From contig NZ_NIJF01000017.1 in NCBI RefSeq assembly GCF_003316765.1, positions 62,001 through 126,000 on the forward strand: DNA of 64,000 nt, read 5' to 3'. A model generated the notes under the pieces. It made no database searches and was not told the origin of the DNA. It was given only the letters and a program-made list of their open reading frames with translations. Shown here piece by piece: positions 1 through 8,866 of this stretch (within the stretch, counting starts at the first letter, position 1; the number at the start of each line of letters is the position of its first letter). The translations under genes were made by a program, and so were the position numbers. The stretch is from Bacillus sp. P14.5. Lineage in GTDB: Bacteria; Bacillota; Bacilli; Bacillales; Bacillaceae_B.

Positions 1-152
1 TCATGGGGGCCAATATCGATGTTGCAAAGGAAGCAGAGAACATTGGGATCCTTGCGGAGAATGCCTATGATTTTGATGCATCAGAAGAGGGAGTGGAGAA
101 GATGTATTCAAGGATGTGTGAGGAAGTTTCGGAAATGAGGATTAATAACTGA
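1..152 (+). CDS. C-terminal fragment of a probable vWA-domain protein (5' end outside window)
   Basis: An open frame runs in from the left edge and stops at a TGA at 150-152. The 49 visible residues begin MGANIDVAKEAENIGI. A phrase of the form GANID followed by an alanine-rich stretch and a GI is typical of the last strand and helix of Bacillus von Willebrand factor A proteins, where the C-terminus follows shortly after, as here. The metal-binding (MIDAS) part would lie upstream and cannot be checked. Function is unknown; the assignment rests on this short motif only. Confidence 0.5.
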   Translation, partial: MGANIDVAKEAENIGILAENAYDFDASEEGVEKMYSRMCEEVSEMRINN

Positions 153-697
153 ATGGGTTCCTCACTAAATGTGCACGCTCCTAGTGACTGCCGTTTAGCA
201 GAATCTTAGTTTTAACAGACTTCATTTTGACGGAAGATAATCTGCATTTTTAACATACTCTCTGAAAAAGTTAGACAGCGTTTAAACAGCATCACTTTTA
301 AAAATAGGAGAGCTGATGCAGTAAAAAAATATTTCACACCCATTAATCAATCGGAATAGAAAATCCAATATTTGCTAATAATGCCTTTCCCAAAGCCGGG
401 AAAGGCGTTTTCTTTACATTCGGGAGATCCCTCGTACGCATTCTAGTCAACTGTTCTTCACAAATCTTCCAGGTGATAAGGAAGAACACGCTCCCAAGCT
501 TCGTTAAGTTACTCACCATTTGAATTCCTTGAGGCTTTGGAGGCAGAAGTGATGGGAAAAAGCGGTATATAAAGTAAGAACCGTGAACAGCAAGAAATAT
601 GTTATCATGATTTCACCTTATTAATTTTCGATTTTAGTCGATATTATTGATAAGCATTGGTTATCATCATAATACTTTACATATGGGAGTCAACATA
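153..697. other. Intergenic region with one terminator
   Basis: No convincing gene was seen in these 545 bases. Apart from the hairpin at 383-415, the stretch is ordinary AT-rich DNA leading to the ribosome site of the GGDEF/EAL gene. Confidence 0.6.
383..415 (+). terminator. Rho-independent terminator
   Basis: GCCTTTCCC and GGGAAAGGC form a perfect 9-bp stem around a 6-nt loop, followed by GTTTTCTTT. It lies about 230 bases after the vWA-type stop and probably ends that transcript. Confidence 0.75.
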
Positions 698-2941
698 GTG
701 GGTTATCAAACGAACACTTCATTTAAGAATATTGTCATCATCGTTATATTTATTCAGGTCCTGCAATTGATCCTGGGATTGTATTTTCCAGTGGAAAGTT
801 TTCCGAACTTGATCATGCAGGTGGCACTAACCATTACTACCTTAGGATTGGTCTATTTTATGTTCAAAGGGATTTTCAAGGCGACGAAAGAAGTGAGGGA
901 GAGCAATCAGAAGCTGAACCACATCTTTGAATCCCTTGATGTCGCCATCTGGTCGCACGATTTGAAATCTGACAAACTGCTGATCACTCCGGGGATTGAA
1001 AAATTATATGGAAGAAAGCAAGAGGAATTTTATAAAGATAATTTGTTGTGGAAAAAGGTCATTCATCCTGATGATGTGTCCATCCAGGAGACGAGACAGG
1101 AAATGATTCAGGCGGGTCGTTCATGCACCAGTACCTACCGGATCATCAAGCCGGATGGAAATGTGCGCTGGATCCAAGACAGGGGAATCCCCACCTTGGA
1201 CGATAAAGGAAATCTCATTTATTTTTCCAGTGTATTGTTCGATATCACGGACAGAAAGGAAAGTGAGGACCAATACCGCAGCCTCGTTGAAATGTCTCCG
1301 GATATCATCTCAGTCATCCGCAATGGCAAATTCATCTATATGAATGCCGCGGGGAGCAGGGTGCTGGGCATGGAAGATCCTGCTCAATTGATCAATAAGG
1401 ATGTTTCTGATTTTGCGGGTGAGCAGGATATTCAATTGATAAGGGAATCTGCAAATCAGTACAGGGATCCTGCTGAATCGGAAAATCTGATATTTGAAAT
1501 AAAAGCAGCCCGCATGGATGGTGATGTTATTGATGTTGAAGTGTCAATGATGCCCATTTTATATGGAGGGAAGTCAGCAATCCAATTGGTGGGAAGGGAT
1601 ATTACCCAGAGAAAGAAATCAGAAGAAATCATCCGGGAAATGGCTTATTACGACACATTGACAGGCCTGCCCAATCGCAATATGTTCAAACAGAGCCTGA
1701 ATAACTCGATTGAAAACCAGGTGTCATCATCTTTTGCCGTCCTGTTTCTCGATCTTGACCGCTTTAAAGTAATCAATGATACAAAAGGACATTCAACGGG
1801 TGACCTTCTGCTAGTCGAAGTAGCTAAACGTCTGAAAACCGTCATTGGCCAAGAAGGAGAGGTGTACAGACAGGGCGGGGATGAATTCATCATCCTTTTA
1901 AGTAACACCAGCAGGGAAAAAGCTTCTCGTCTCTCTCAGTCTATTTTACAAAGTTTCGCAAAGCCTATCGAGGTGTCCCGACAGGAATTCTTTGTGACAC
2001 CAAGCATCGGCATCAGCATGTACCCGGGTGACGGCAATGACCAGGAGACCTTGATCAAGCATGCGGATACGGCGATGTATTTGGCAAAAGAGCGGGGAAA
2101 AAATAACTTTCAATTCTACAACGAAAGTCTGAATCAAAATACATTCAGAAAAATGGAGCTTGAACAAGAGCTAAGGAAGTCGCTGGAACTCTCTCAGTTC
2201 ATCCTCCATTATCAGCCAAAGGTGAACCTTGAAACCGGGATGATTCTTGGAGTGGAAGCCCTGATTCGCTGGGAACATCCTAACCTGGGAATAGTTTCAC
2301 CGGGAGAATTCATCCCTCTCGCTGAAGAGACGGGCTTGATTGTTCCGATTGGAAAATGGGTTCTCTTAGAAGCCTGCAGACAAAGCAAAGAATGGGAAAT
2401 AAGAGGAGCCGGCTCCATTCCGGTAGCAGTCAACATTTCAGTGAGGCAGATCCTGGATGATGGCTTCGTGGATTTTGTACAGAATGCCCTAAACGAAACC
2501 GAACTGGACCCCTGCCTCCTTGAGCTGGAGATCACAGAAAGCATCATGCAGGACTTTAAACGTTCATCCGATATACTGCACAGCTTGAAGGAACTAGGAG
2601 TGGCCATCAGCATCGATGATTTTGGAACCGGTTACTCTTCCTTGAATAACTTACGGTTTCTTCCGATCGATCATATTAAAATTGACAAATCCTTTGTGGA
2701 CGATATTATCGACCACTCAAAACATTCTAAAAATGGATCGATTGTAAAAACAATCATTGATTTAGGACAAAATATGGATTTTACCATTATCGCCGAAGGG
2801 GTGGAAGAGGCAAAACAGGTGGATTTCCTTCTGGAAAACGCCTGCCATATCGGACAGGGCTATTACTACAGCAAGCCGCTGCCAGCAGCTGAACTCGAAG
2901 CCTACATCAAAACCCGGCAGCAGCTTCCTTCATCAGATTAA
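698..2941 (+). CDS. Membrane-anchored PAS-PAS-GGDEF-EAL c-di-GMP enzyme
   Basis: A GTG start at 698 is preferred over an in-frame TTG 51 bases upstream because GGGAG sits 8 bases before it; this gives 747 residues. Two membrane segments fill roughly residues 10-65. Two PAS sensor domains follow (about 70-190 and 190-315), then a GGDEF domain with an intact GGDEF signature and an EAL domain with an intact EALIRW motif. Both cyclase (two GTP to c-di-GMP) and phosphodiesterase (c-di-GMP to pGpG) activity are therefore possible, with the PAS domains as likely switches. It is a single gene between two terminators. Which activity dominates cannot be read from sequence. Confidence 0.95.
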   Translation: MGYQTNTSFKNIVIIVIFIQVLQLILGLYFPVESFPNLIMQVALTITTLGLVYFMFKGIFKATKEVRESNQKLNHIFESLDVAIWSHDLKSDKLLITPGIEKLYGRKQEEFYKDNLLWKKVIHPDDVSIQETRQEMIQAGRSCTSTYRIIKPDGNVRWIQDRGIPTLDDKGNLIYFSSVLFDITDRKESEDQYRSLVEMSPDIISVIRNGKFIYMNAAGSRVLGMEDPAQLINKDVSDFAGEQDIQLIRESANQYRDPAESENLIFEIKAARMDGDVIDVEVSMMPILYGGKSAIQLVGRDITQRKKSEEIIREMAYYDTLTGLPNRNMFKQSLNNSIENQVSSSFAVLFLDLDRFKVINDTKGHSTGDLLLVEVAKRLKTVIGQEGEVYRQGGDEFIILLSNTSREKASRLSQSILQSFAKPIEVSRQEFFVTPSIGISMYPGDGNDQETLIKHADTAMYLAKERGKNNFQFYNESLNQNTFRKMELEQELRKSLELSQFILHYQPKVNLETGMILGVEALIRWEHPNLGIVSPGEFIPLAEETGLIVPIGKWVLLEACRQSKEWEIRGAGSIPVAVNISVRQILDDGFVDFVQNALNETELDPCLLELEITESIMQDFKRSSDILHSLKELGVAISIDDFGTGYSSLNNLRFLPIDHIKIDKSFVDDIIDHSKHSKNGSIVKTIIDLGQNMDFTIIAEGVEEAKQVDFLLENACHIGQGYYYSKPLPAAELEAYIKTRQQLPSSD

Positions 2942-3051
2942 CGCAGCAGCGCATGAAAAGGGAGAGTCGCTTTTAGTGCTTTAAAGCATGGCACCCGCTT
3001 CGTTGCCGTAAGGGCTTTACCATGGAGGAGCAAACGTCTAAGCCACATATG

Positions 3052-3092
3052 AAAACGCACTCTGAATTCCCCAATGAATTCAGAGTGCGTTT
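3052..3092. terminator. Bidirectional-looking terminator
   Basis: A perfect 18-bp stem (AAAACGCACTCTGAATTC and its complement) with a 5-nt loop, flanked by A and T runs. It lies 110 bases past the GGDEF/EAL stop. Confidence 0.85.
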
Positions 3093-3199
3093 TACTGTTT
3101 TAACAGTATGTTGGCTAATTTTAATCCCTTTCATTTACCTAGTAAGTCCAATCGGTTAGAAGTCTTATCCTAATTTGATAAATCAACCAATTAAAAAAT

Positions 3200-3384
3200 A
3201 AGGGGAGATTTTCCCCTTAAATGCAAAATCCAACACGATTTTGGATATATTAAAGGGAATTTTTCCCCTTAAACATAGAAAAATTTATTTTTCTCCCATT
3301 TTTCAAGTTAATAGCGGGAATTTTTCCCTTTATTTAAGCTGATATTCGTGTTTTTTCCTAAATAAGGGGAGATTTTCCCCTTAT
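3200..3384. repeat. Array of four AAGGGGA/TCCCCTT-type palindromes
   Basis: Four related palindromes sit at about 3200-3219, 3252-3270, 3314-3330 and 3361-3384. The first and last carry AAGGGGA-GATTT-TCCCCTT; the middle two are variants with AAAGGGAA or GCGGGAA arms. Centre spacings are about 52, 61 and 50 bases, close to 5, 6 and 5 helical turns. They lie in AT-rich DNA between the converging GGDEF/EAL and catalase genes. A protein-binding array is one reading, small hairpins another; the function is unknown. Confidence 0.7.
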
Positions 3385-3526
3385 CTATCTAACTTAATTT
3401 TCGGCGCCTATGAACATCTACATCGTACATGTATATTATTTCATAGTTGATTGCATCGGCGATTAGCTTTTTTTGCATTAAAAACTAAAACCGTTATCAT
3501 TCTTTTTGCCTTTGTTGCAGTTAGCC

Positions 3527-4423
3527 TCAAAGGTTTTCCATTAACCGTTTAGCAATCCTTTCATAATCATCACGGTCTATGCCGGGCGCAAACTCTTCCG
3601 GCAGATCCTCAAGGTTCGGAATCGGTGCACCTTTAGGCGATCCTTCTTTGACCTCAAGCCTTTGTCCGCTTTCGGGATTGTTCCCTTTCCAAATCTGGCG
3701 GATATCCGCATAGTCACCGACATCATTCCACGTGTAAAGGATATTGCCGATTCCCTGGTCTTCAAATTTCCGCGCATGGTCGAACTTTCGATTAGAAAGG
3801 TTGGGGATCGGAACCATCTTTTTAACATCAACACCTGTCACAATCTCCAGCGCTTTCGCATAGGCAAGGACATGTGTGCCGCCGCGCACCAGTAAGTATC
3901 CAATCATCTCCCGGGCTGTTTCATTTTCGGTCATCTCGTAAACCCTCATTTTATGTGTGCGTGCACCGACCTCCAAAAAGAAATTATGAAGAAGGTCGAG
4001 CACCAAATTGCCGCTGGTGAAAACATTGTCACCTGTCCAGGGGCGGCCCATTGAATCGCCGGCTAAAGCCGTTTGGGCGGACGCAATGAATTGAAGGGTA
4101 TTCCGGCTGTCCTTTCCTTCACGCAAAGGTGTGACATCGGGGTCACCGGTGTAAAAAGTGTTTCCCCTTGATAGCAGGTTGATGGCATTCGATACTAGCT
4201 CCACATGTCCGAATTCCTCGGCAGTGATGCTGGCTACCAGATCATAAAAAGGCTTTAATTTGTCTTTTCTCCTGAAATTGAACGACTGGTACATATAATT
4301 ATTCAGTGTCGACATTTCCCCGAATTTTCCGCCTAAAAGCTCCTGTACAGCCGCAGCCGCATTTGGATCTCCATGTTCCGGAACGGGGAGGTCGATCAAC
4401 AACTTATTTTCGCGCTTGAACAT
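3527..4423 (-). CDS. Manganese catalase family protein
   Basis: 298 residues from the ATG at 4423, which is preceded by AAGGAGG; the open frame extends 11 codons further without a ribosome site. The ferritin-like di-manganese core is recognisable: NNYMYQSFNFR near residue 45 and AEEFGHVELV near 70 supply Glu and His ligands, with GARTHKMRVYEMTENETAREMIGYLLVRGGTHVLAYAKAL-type sequence (in part) near 150-190 supplying the second set. The family breaks hydrogen peroxide to water and oxygen and includes spore-coat members (CotJC) and YdbD. The upstream gene ends 11 bases away, so the two form an operon. Whether it is coat-associated or cytosolic is not decidable here. Confidence 0.92.
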   Translation of the reverse strand: MFKRENKLLIDLPVPEHGDPNAAAAVQELLGGKFGEMSTLNNYMYQSFNFRRKDKLKPFYDLVASITAEEFGHVELVSNAINLLSRGNTFYTGDPDVTPLREGKDSRNTLQFIASAQTALAGDSMGRPWTGDNVFTSGNLVLDLLHNFFLEVGARTHKMRVYEMTENETAREMIGYLLVRGGTHVLAYAKALEIVTGVDVKKMVPIPNLSNRKFDHARKFEDQGIGNILYTWNDVGDYADIRQIWKGNNPESGQRLEVKEGSPKGAPIPNLEDLPEEFAPGIDRDDYERIAKRLMENL

Positions 4424-4434
4424 ATAACCCCTCC

Positions 4435-4653
4435 TTATCCTTTTGGAATGACCCAAACGATTTGCTGAGTCCGGATATAGAAAGAAGATCCGCCCGACTC
4501 GACTACAATATGATCCGGCATTACATTAGAAAGCTTTCCGGAAACGGTACCTCGGATCGTCTGGACGGCAACCATACTCCCGGTAATCCCGGACAAAGTC
4601 TCATAAACATAAGGATCATAATTGCTCACAAAAGCAATTTGCTGTTCATCCAT
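4435..4653 (-). CDS. DUF2642 (YuzF-like) small protein
   Basis: 72 residues with AAAGGAG eight bases before the ATG. The body (VYETLSGITGSMVAVQTIRG, then GKLSNVMPDHIVVES) has the short beta-barrel-like pattern of Bacillus YuzF/DUF2642 proteins, whose function is not established. It lies 11 bases upstream of the manganese catalase on the same strand and is almost certainly cotranscribed with it. DUF2642-type proteins often accompany spore-surface genes, which hints at a sporulation role for the pair; that is inference. Confidence 0.8.
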   Translation of the reverse strand: MDEQQIAFVSNYDPYVYETLSGITGSMVAVQTIRGTVSGKLSNVMPDHIVVESGGSSFYIRTQQIVWVIPKG

Positions 4654-4677
4654 GCTGTCATCGCTCCTTTATAAAAG

Positions 4678-4852
4678 GTTATATTCGCAAACATTGTTGC
4701 TTTTGAAAAATCCCAAAAGCCGGATTTTTCCCCGGGTACTAAGGGTTTAACTCTAATCGGAGAATCAGCTCTTTTCTTTTCATGTTAAATAGGTTATACC
4801 GGAGAATTAGTATTAAATAGCCACAAAGTTTACGAAAAGAGCCTTATAAAAA
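4678..4852 (+). repeat. Dispersed repeat R2, copy 1
   Basis: This stretch (TTCGCAAACATTGTTGCTTT, then CCGGATTTTTCCCC, then GCCACAAAGTTTACGAAAAGAGCC) matches 61425-61612 in the same order, and its left part matches 56424-56475 in reverse orientation. No coding potential was seen. Confidence 0.8.
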
Positions 4853-4968
4853 CTTTAACAATTATTTATATGACACAAGAACATGGGTTAGACATCAAGA
4901 GGCAGTTTGAGAAGCTTTCGCACTTTAAAGCGTTAAAAGGGACAGTTTTGGGGTGGCGTTTTTGAATC

Positions 4969-5048
4969 CAGCCCCTCGGGGCCAAATAACCTCCTGAGAA
5001 AAAAGGAGAGACCGCCTTTTTTCTCGGGTGGTCGGGGCTGAAGGAGGT
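4969..5048 (+). repeat. Dispersed hairpin repeat R3, copy 1
   Basis: AGCCCCTCGGGG-CAAATAAC followed by CTGAGAAAAAAGG, a T-rich strand and GTCGGGGCTG folds as a long imperfect hairpin. Two tandem relatives lie at 47148-47382. Confidence 0.7.
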
Positions 5049-5083
5049 GTTTGAGCTTTTTTTATGAATGGGAAAAATAAAGT

Positions 5084-5112
5084 TTGCTTTTTGAGAAATT
5101 ATAAGGTATGAT
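5084..5112 (+). promoter_or_regulatory. Probable sigma-A promoter of cspC
   Basis: TTGCTT (5084-5089), a 17-base spacer and TATGAT (5107-5112). This leaves an untranslated leader of roughly 110-115 bases before the cspC start, as is usual for cold-shock genes. Confidence 0.7.
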
Positions 5113-5232
5113 AAGGTTAATTATTCTTGTTCGGTCAGGCTAAGTTAGAAAGTTTTGAACTTCTCGCTCTTGATGAATTGAGCAACAATAGTAATAAATC
5201 GTGGATCAATATCCACACAGGAGGAAATACAC

Positions 5233-5433
5233 ATGCAACAAGGTACAGTAAAATGGTTTAACGCAGAAAAAGGATTCGGCTTCATCGAAATCGAAGGCGG
5301 AGAAGATGTATTCGTACATTTCTCAGCTATCCAAGGCGACGGTTTCAAAACTCTTGACGAAGGTCAAAAAGTAACTTTCGAAACAGAGCAAGGTCAACGC
5401 GGACTTCAAGCTACAAACGTTAACAAAGCATAA
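5233..5433 (+). CDS. cspC: Cold-shock protein CspC
   Basis: 66 residues, full length for the family, with AGGAGG nine bases before the ATG. Both RNA-binding motifs of the OB fold are intact: KGFGFI (RNP1) and VFVHFS (RNP2). The start [19 protein letters not shown] matches B. subtilis CspC better than CspB or CspD. It binds single-stranded RNA and DNA and relaxes mRNA structure at low temperature. It is monocistronic, with a long leader and its own terminator. Confidence 0.96.
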   Translation: MQQGTVKWFNAEKGFGFIEIEGGEDVFVHFSAIQGDGFKTLDEGQKVTFETEQGQRGLQATNVNKA

Positions 5434-5441
5434 TTGCTGAA

Positions 5442-5467
5442 AGGACTCTCTTGAGGGTCCTTTTTTT
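5442..5467 (+). terminator. cspC terminator
   Basis: AGGACTCT and AGGGTCCT pair (one G-T) around CTTG, followed by seven T. Confidence 0.85.
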
Positions 5468-5576
5468 ATGTCCATAAACATAAATCTGCCTAAAATCTCC
5501 CTGCAAAGTCAATCGAGTGGCTTAGGTCGGGGGAGTGGCTGCTGCACCGAGTAAGATGGTCAAAAAATGCCTGGCA

Positions 5577-5702
5577 GTCTATAGAATGACAATTGTGGCT
5601 GATAAGTTTGAATAAGCGTTTGATAGAATGAGCAGGTTGGTTGATAAAAGAGTCAAACTGTTCGATAGAATGCCAAAACCGGTCGATAGAAAATAGTTTA
5701 TG
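5577..5702. repeat. Six degenerate 21-bp tandem repeats
   Basis: Six consecutive 21-base units follow a GATAGAATG-N-CAAAACNG-type consensus; the best preserved are the third and fifth. The spacing is exactly 21 bases throughout, two helical turns. The array sits between the cspC terminator and the methyltransferase ribosome site. On the minus strand it reads as heptapeptide repeats, but that frame has no ribosome site. Confidence 0.75.
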
Positions 5703-5774
5703 GGAAAAATCGATATAAAACTTTTAATATCTCTTAAAGCTACTACCTGCATCATTGAACATAAGGAGGAATCC

Positions 5775-6713
5775 ATGAAGTATCTATACAATTATGCCTG
5801 GGAAAAAAATGAAGAACACCTGTGTTTAATGGAGAAGCGCGCATTCTTTGGTCCGGAAGCTGATTCAGGGTACGGCCCTGTGGTAAGTTCAGTGAAAATT
5901 GATCCCAGCAGAAGCCCGTTTATCAGAGAAAGAATAAGTGTGCTTTGCAAAGGGGAAAGTCTTGAGGATCTAATTGTCAGACTAAAAGAATTGCCTGAGA
6001 TAAAAACCTCCTTCAAGGTGGTTTTTATCCAGGAACCAGATTCTCTCATTAATGAAAAAACTGGCTTTAAAGAGCGCCGAAAGATTGAACGCAAAGTTGG
6101 GTTGGAACTTAAGGGAGAAGCTGATTTGATCAATCCCCAGCTTGTCTTCGGAGTCATGGAAGATAAAGAAGGCTGGATTTTTGGTGAATATGTAAAAAAT
6201 GAAGCCGTTTGGCTGCAGCATCAGTGGAAGCCCCACAGTTATTCCACCGCACTTGGCACCCGGGTCGCCAGGTCGGTCGTCAATATAGCAGTACCTGATC
6301 CTGCTGGAAAGAAAGTCATCGATCCTTGCTGCGGCATCGGAACCGTACTGATCGAGGCGCTCTCAATGGGCATCGACATTTCTGGCAGTGATATCAACCA
6401 CCTTGTGATTCCGGGAGTAAAGGAGAATATGGAGTACTTTGGACTGCAGGGAGAAGTGGAGAGACGGGATATTAGAGACGTCGATGGCCAGTATGATGCC
6501 GCGATTATCGATCTTCCCTATAACCTTTGTTCAGTCATCACAGTAGAGGACCAGCTGGAAATGTTCCAAAGTGCCCGCCGGTTCACCAAACGGTTAGTGG
6601 TGGTCACGATTGAAAACGTGGACGAAGTGCTTGCCCAAGCAGGCTTTAAAATAGCAGACCGCTGTGTCGTCACTAAAGGAAATTTTCAGCGGGAAGTACT
6701 ATTATGTGTGTGA
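5775..6713 (+). CDS. TRM11/UPF0020-like SAM-dependent RNA methyltransferase
   Basis: 312 residues from the ATG at 5775, preceded by AAGGAGG; the open frame extends upstream into the 21-bp repeats without a ribosome site. The N-terminal half looks like the THUMP-like region of this family. The C-terminal half has a Rossmann methyltransferase: DPCCGIGTVLIEAL (SAM site), GSDIN (acidic loop) and DLPYNLCS, the N/D-PPY-type catalytic motif with Leu in place of the first Pro. By family it methylates a base amine in tRNA or rRNA; the target is not known. Confidence 0.85.
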   Translation: MKYLYNYAWEKNEEHLCLMEKRAFFGPEADSGYGPVVSSVKIDPSRSPFIRERISVLCKGESLEDLIVRLKELPEIKTSFKVVFIQEPDSLINEKTGFKERRKIERKVGLELKGEADLINPQLVFGVMEDKEGWIFGEYVKNEAVWLQHQWKPHSYSTALGTRVARSVVNIAVPDPAGKKVIDPCCGIGTVLIEALSMGIDISGSDINHLVIPGVKENMEYFGLQGEVERRDIRDVDGQYDAAIIDLPYNLCSVITVEDQLEMFQSARRFTKRLVVVTIENVDEVLAQAGFKIADRCVVTKGNFQREVLLCV

Positions 6714-6718
6714 AGAGA

Positions 6719-6747
6719 AGCATCTGCTTAATGGCGGATGCCTTTTT
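6719..6747 (+). terminator. Weak terminator after the methyltransferase
   Basis: GCATC and GATGC form a short stem followed by CTTTTT, just after the stop codon. Confidence 0.5.
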
Positions 6748-6904
6748 AAAAGAATAAACTTTCTGTTATGCTCATGCGATGCTATTCCGTAGTAACAAAA
6801 GAGCTGACATCCACTTTACCGAAAAAACAATTCCTTAGACACCCGAAATTAAGTATAATCATAATGTATGAATTTTTGAAAATATAAAAATGAGGTGTTC
6901 ATCT

Positions 6905-8617
6905 GTGATTAAGCGTTTCTTCAGCTATTATCGTCCTCATAAAAAGCTGTTTTACATAGACTTTTTCTGTGCGATGCTGGTCGGGCTTCTCGAGCTTGGA
7001 TTTCCGCTGGCCGTTTCCTATTTTATTGATGAGCTCCTCCCGGATGGAAACTGGGCTACCATTACGGCAGTAAGTGCGGGGCTATTGACTCTGTATGTGA
7101 TGAGTTCCGGTATGCAGTTTGTGGTGAACTACTGGGGCCATAAGCTTGGGATCAATATTGAAACGGATATGCGCCGTGAACTGTTCAACCATGTTCAGAG
7201 ACAGTCGTTCCGCTTTTTTGATAATACCAAAACGGGACATATCATGAGCCGGATCACCAATGACTTGATGGATATCGGGGAGCTTGCCCACCATGGGCCG
7301 GAGGATTTCTTCATTGCCATCATGACGTTTATCGGGGCGTTCTGGATCATGATCACCATCAATGTGAAGCTGGCGCTGGTGGCAATCATTATTGTTCCTT
7401 TCCTGGTCTGGCTGATATCTTATTCCAACATAAAAATGAATGCGGCCTGGACGAAAATGTACGGCAATATTGCCGATGTGAATGCCCGTGTGGAGGACAG
7501 TGTTTCGGGAGCGCGTGTTGTTCAATCTTTCACCAATGAAGAATATGAAAAAGAGCGATTCAATACAAATAATCTGTTCTTTCGAAAGTCGAAGCTGCAG
7601 GCGTACAAGGTGATGAGCTGGAATCTTTCCGGCATTTATATAACGACGAGAGTCATGACGCTTGTCATCTTGGTTTATGGAGCCTGGCTAAGTTTTTCTG
7701 ATCAGCTTTCGTATGGGGAGCTTGTCGCGTTCATTCTTTACCTTAATGTGCTTTTCAAACCGATTGATAAAATCAGTGCCCTGCTGGAATTGTATCCGAA
7801 GGGGATGGCGGGCTTCAAGAGGTTTGCCGAGCTGATGGATGCCGAGCCAGATATTGAAAACAGGCCCGATGCAGTGGAGGTCCCTGCTCTAAAAGGAGAC
7901 ATCCGCTTTAAGAATGTCAACTTTGGCTATGAAAATAACCGCACCATTCTCAATGATATGTCCTTCTCCATTCAAGCGGGAACAACCGTGGCATTCGTCG
8001 GTCCTTCAGGTGCCGGGAAAACGACGATATGCTCATTGATTCCCCGTTTTTATGATGTCGAGGGAGGCGCGATTACGGTAGATGGCATTGATATCCGTGA
8101 TATGACGAAGGAGTCTCTTCGCGCGAATATAGGAATCGTGCAGCAGGACGTTTTCTTGTTTACGGGAACCCTGAGAGAGAATATTGCGTATGGAAGACTT
8201 GGCGCTTCACAAAAAGACATCGAAGAAGCTGTCCGCAAAGCCCATCTGACTGAACTGGTTGCTTCACTTCCTGATGGCTACGATACCCAGATCGGTGAAA
8301 GAGGACTGAAGCTTTCCGGAGGGCAGAAACAAAGGCTGGCGATTGCGCGGATGTTCCTGAAAGATCCATCCATTCTCATTCTGGACGAAGCAACCTCCGC
8401 ACTTGATACTGAAACGGAAGCCATCATCCAGGAAGCATTGAATGACCTTTCAAAAGACAGAACTACGCTGATCATCGCCCACCGTTTGGCAACGATCAAA
8501 AAGGCCGACCGTATCATGGTCATCACCGAAGATGGCATTGCAGAAGACGGCTCACATGCCGAACTGCTGTCCCATCACGATGGGATATTCGCAAAACTGC
8601 ATGCCCATCAGCATTAG
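6905..8617 (+). CDS. ywjA: YwjA-type ABC exporter half-transporter
   Basis: 570 residues from a GTG at 6905 with GAGGTG seven bases before it; an in-frame ATG 15 bases upstream lacks a ribosome site. Six membrane segments occupy about residues 15-300, including the coupling-helix region GHIMSRITNDLMDIGELAHHGPED. The nucleotide-binding domain has Walker A GPSGAGKTT, Q-loop VQQDVFLF, signature LSGGQKQR, Walker B ILILDEATSALD and H-loop AHRL. It probably works as a homodimeric MsbA-like exporter. Its sequence closely resembles B. subtilis YwjA, whose substrate is not firmly established. Single gene with its own terminator. Confidence 0.93.
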   Translation: MIKRFFSYYRPHKKLFYIDFFCAMLVGLLELGFPLAVSYFIDELLPDGNWATITAVSAGLLTLYVMSSGMQFVVNYWGHKLGINIETDMRRELFNHVQRQSFRFFDNTKTGHIMSRITNDLMDIGELAHHGPEDFFIAIMTFIGAFWIMITINVKLALVAIIIVPFLVWLISYSNIKMNAAWTKMYGNIADVNARVEDSVSGARVVQSFTNEEYEKERFNTNNLFFRKSKLQAYKVMSWNLSGIYITTRVMTLVILVYGAWLSFSDQLSYGELVAFILYLNVLFKPIDKISALLELYPKGMAGFKRFAELMDAEPDIENRPDAVEVPALKGDIRFKNVNFGYENNRTILNDMSFSIQAGTTVAFVGPSGAGKTTICSLIPRFYDVEGGAITVDGIDIRDMTKESLRANIGIVQQDVFLFTGTLRENIAYGRLGASQKDIEEAVRKAHLTELVASLPDGYDTQIGERGLKLSGGQKQRLAIARMFLKDPSILILDEATSALDTETEAIIQEALNDLSKDRTTLIIAHRLATIKKADRIMVITEDGIAEDGSHAELLSHHDGIFAKLHAHQH

Positions 8618-8626
8618 AAACTTGGA

Positions 8627-8660
8627 AACTCTCTATCCTGGCAGATAGAGAGTTTTCTTG
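8627..8660 (+). terminator. Terminator of the ABC exporter gene
   Basis: AACTCTCTATC and GATAGAGAGTT form a perfect 11-bp stem with a 6-nt loop and a T-rich tail. Confidence 0.9.
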
Positions 8661-8724
8661 TTTAGCGGCACTTTATTGCTATAAAGGACGAAGAGGGACA
8701 GTTCCTTTTCACGCTCTCAATTAA

Positions 8725-8759
8725 AGAAGCACCTGCCGTATACAACGGTAAGGTGCTTC
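8725..8759. terminator. Hairpin, probably the yhcN-type gene's terminator
   Basis: GAAGCACCT and AGGTGCTTC pair around 16 bases with inner pairing (GCCGT/ACGGT). Read on the minus strand a T-containing tail follows. Confidence 0.55.
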
Positions 8760-8866
8760 CTTAACAAGATTATTCGACACATTCCGGGGCGTGACTGTCA
8801 CCAGGCTTGCGGTGTTTCGTCTCCTGTTAATAGCCGAAAGCGATTTCAAACAGGGTTTTCTATGAT

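Noticed and set aside
5579-5791. Minus-strand frame encoding heptad-like repeats
   Set aside because: The repeats follow from the 21-bp DNA repeat being a multiple of three; no ribosome site and it overlaps the methyltransferase start.
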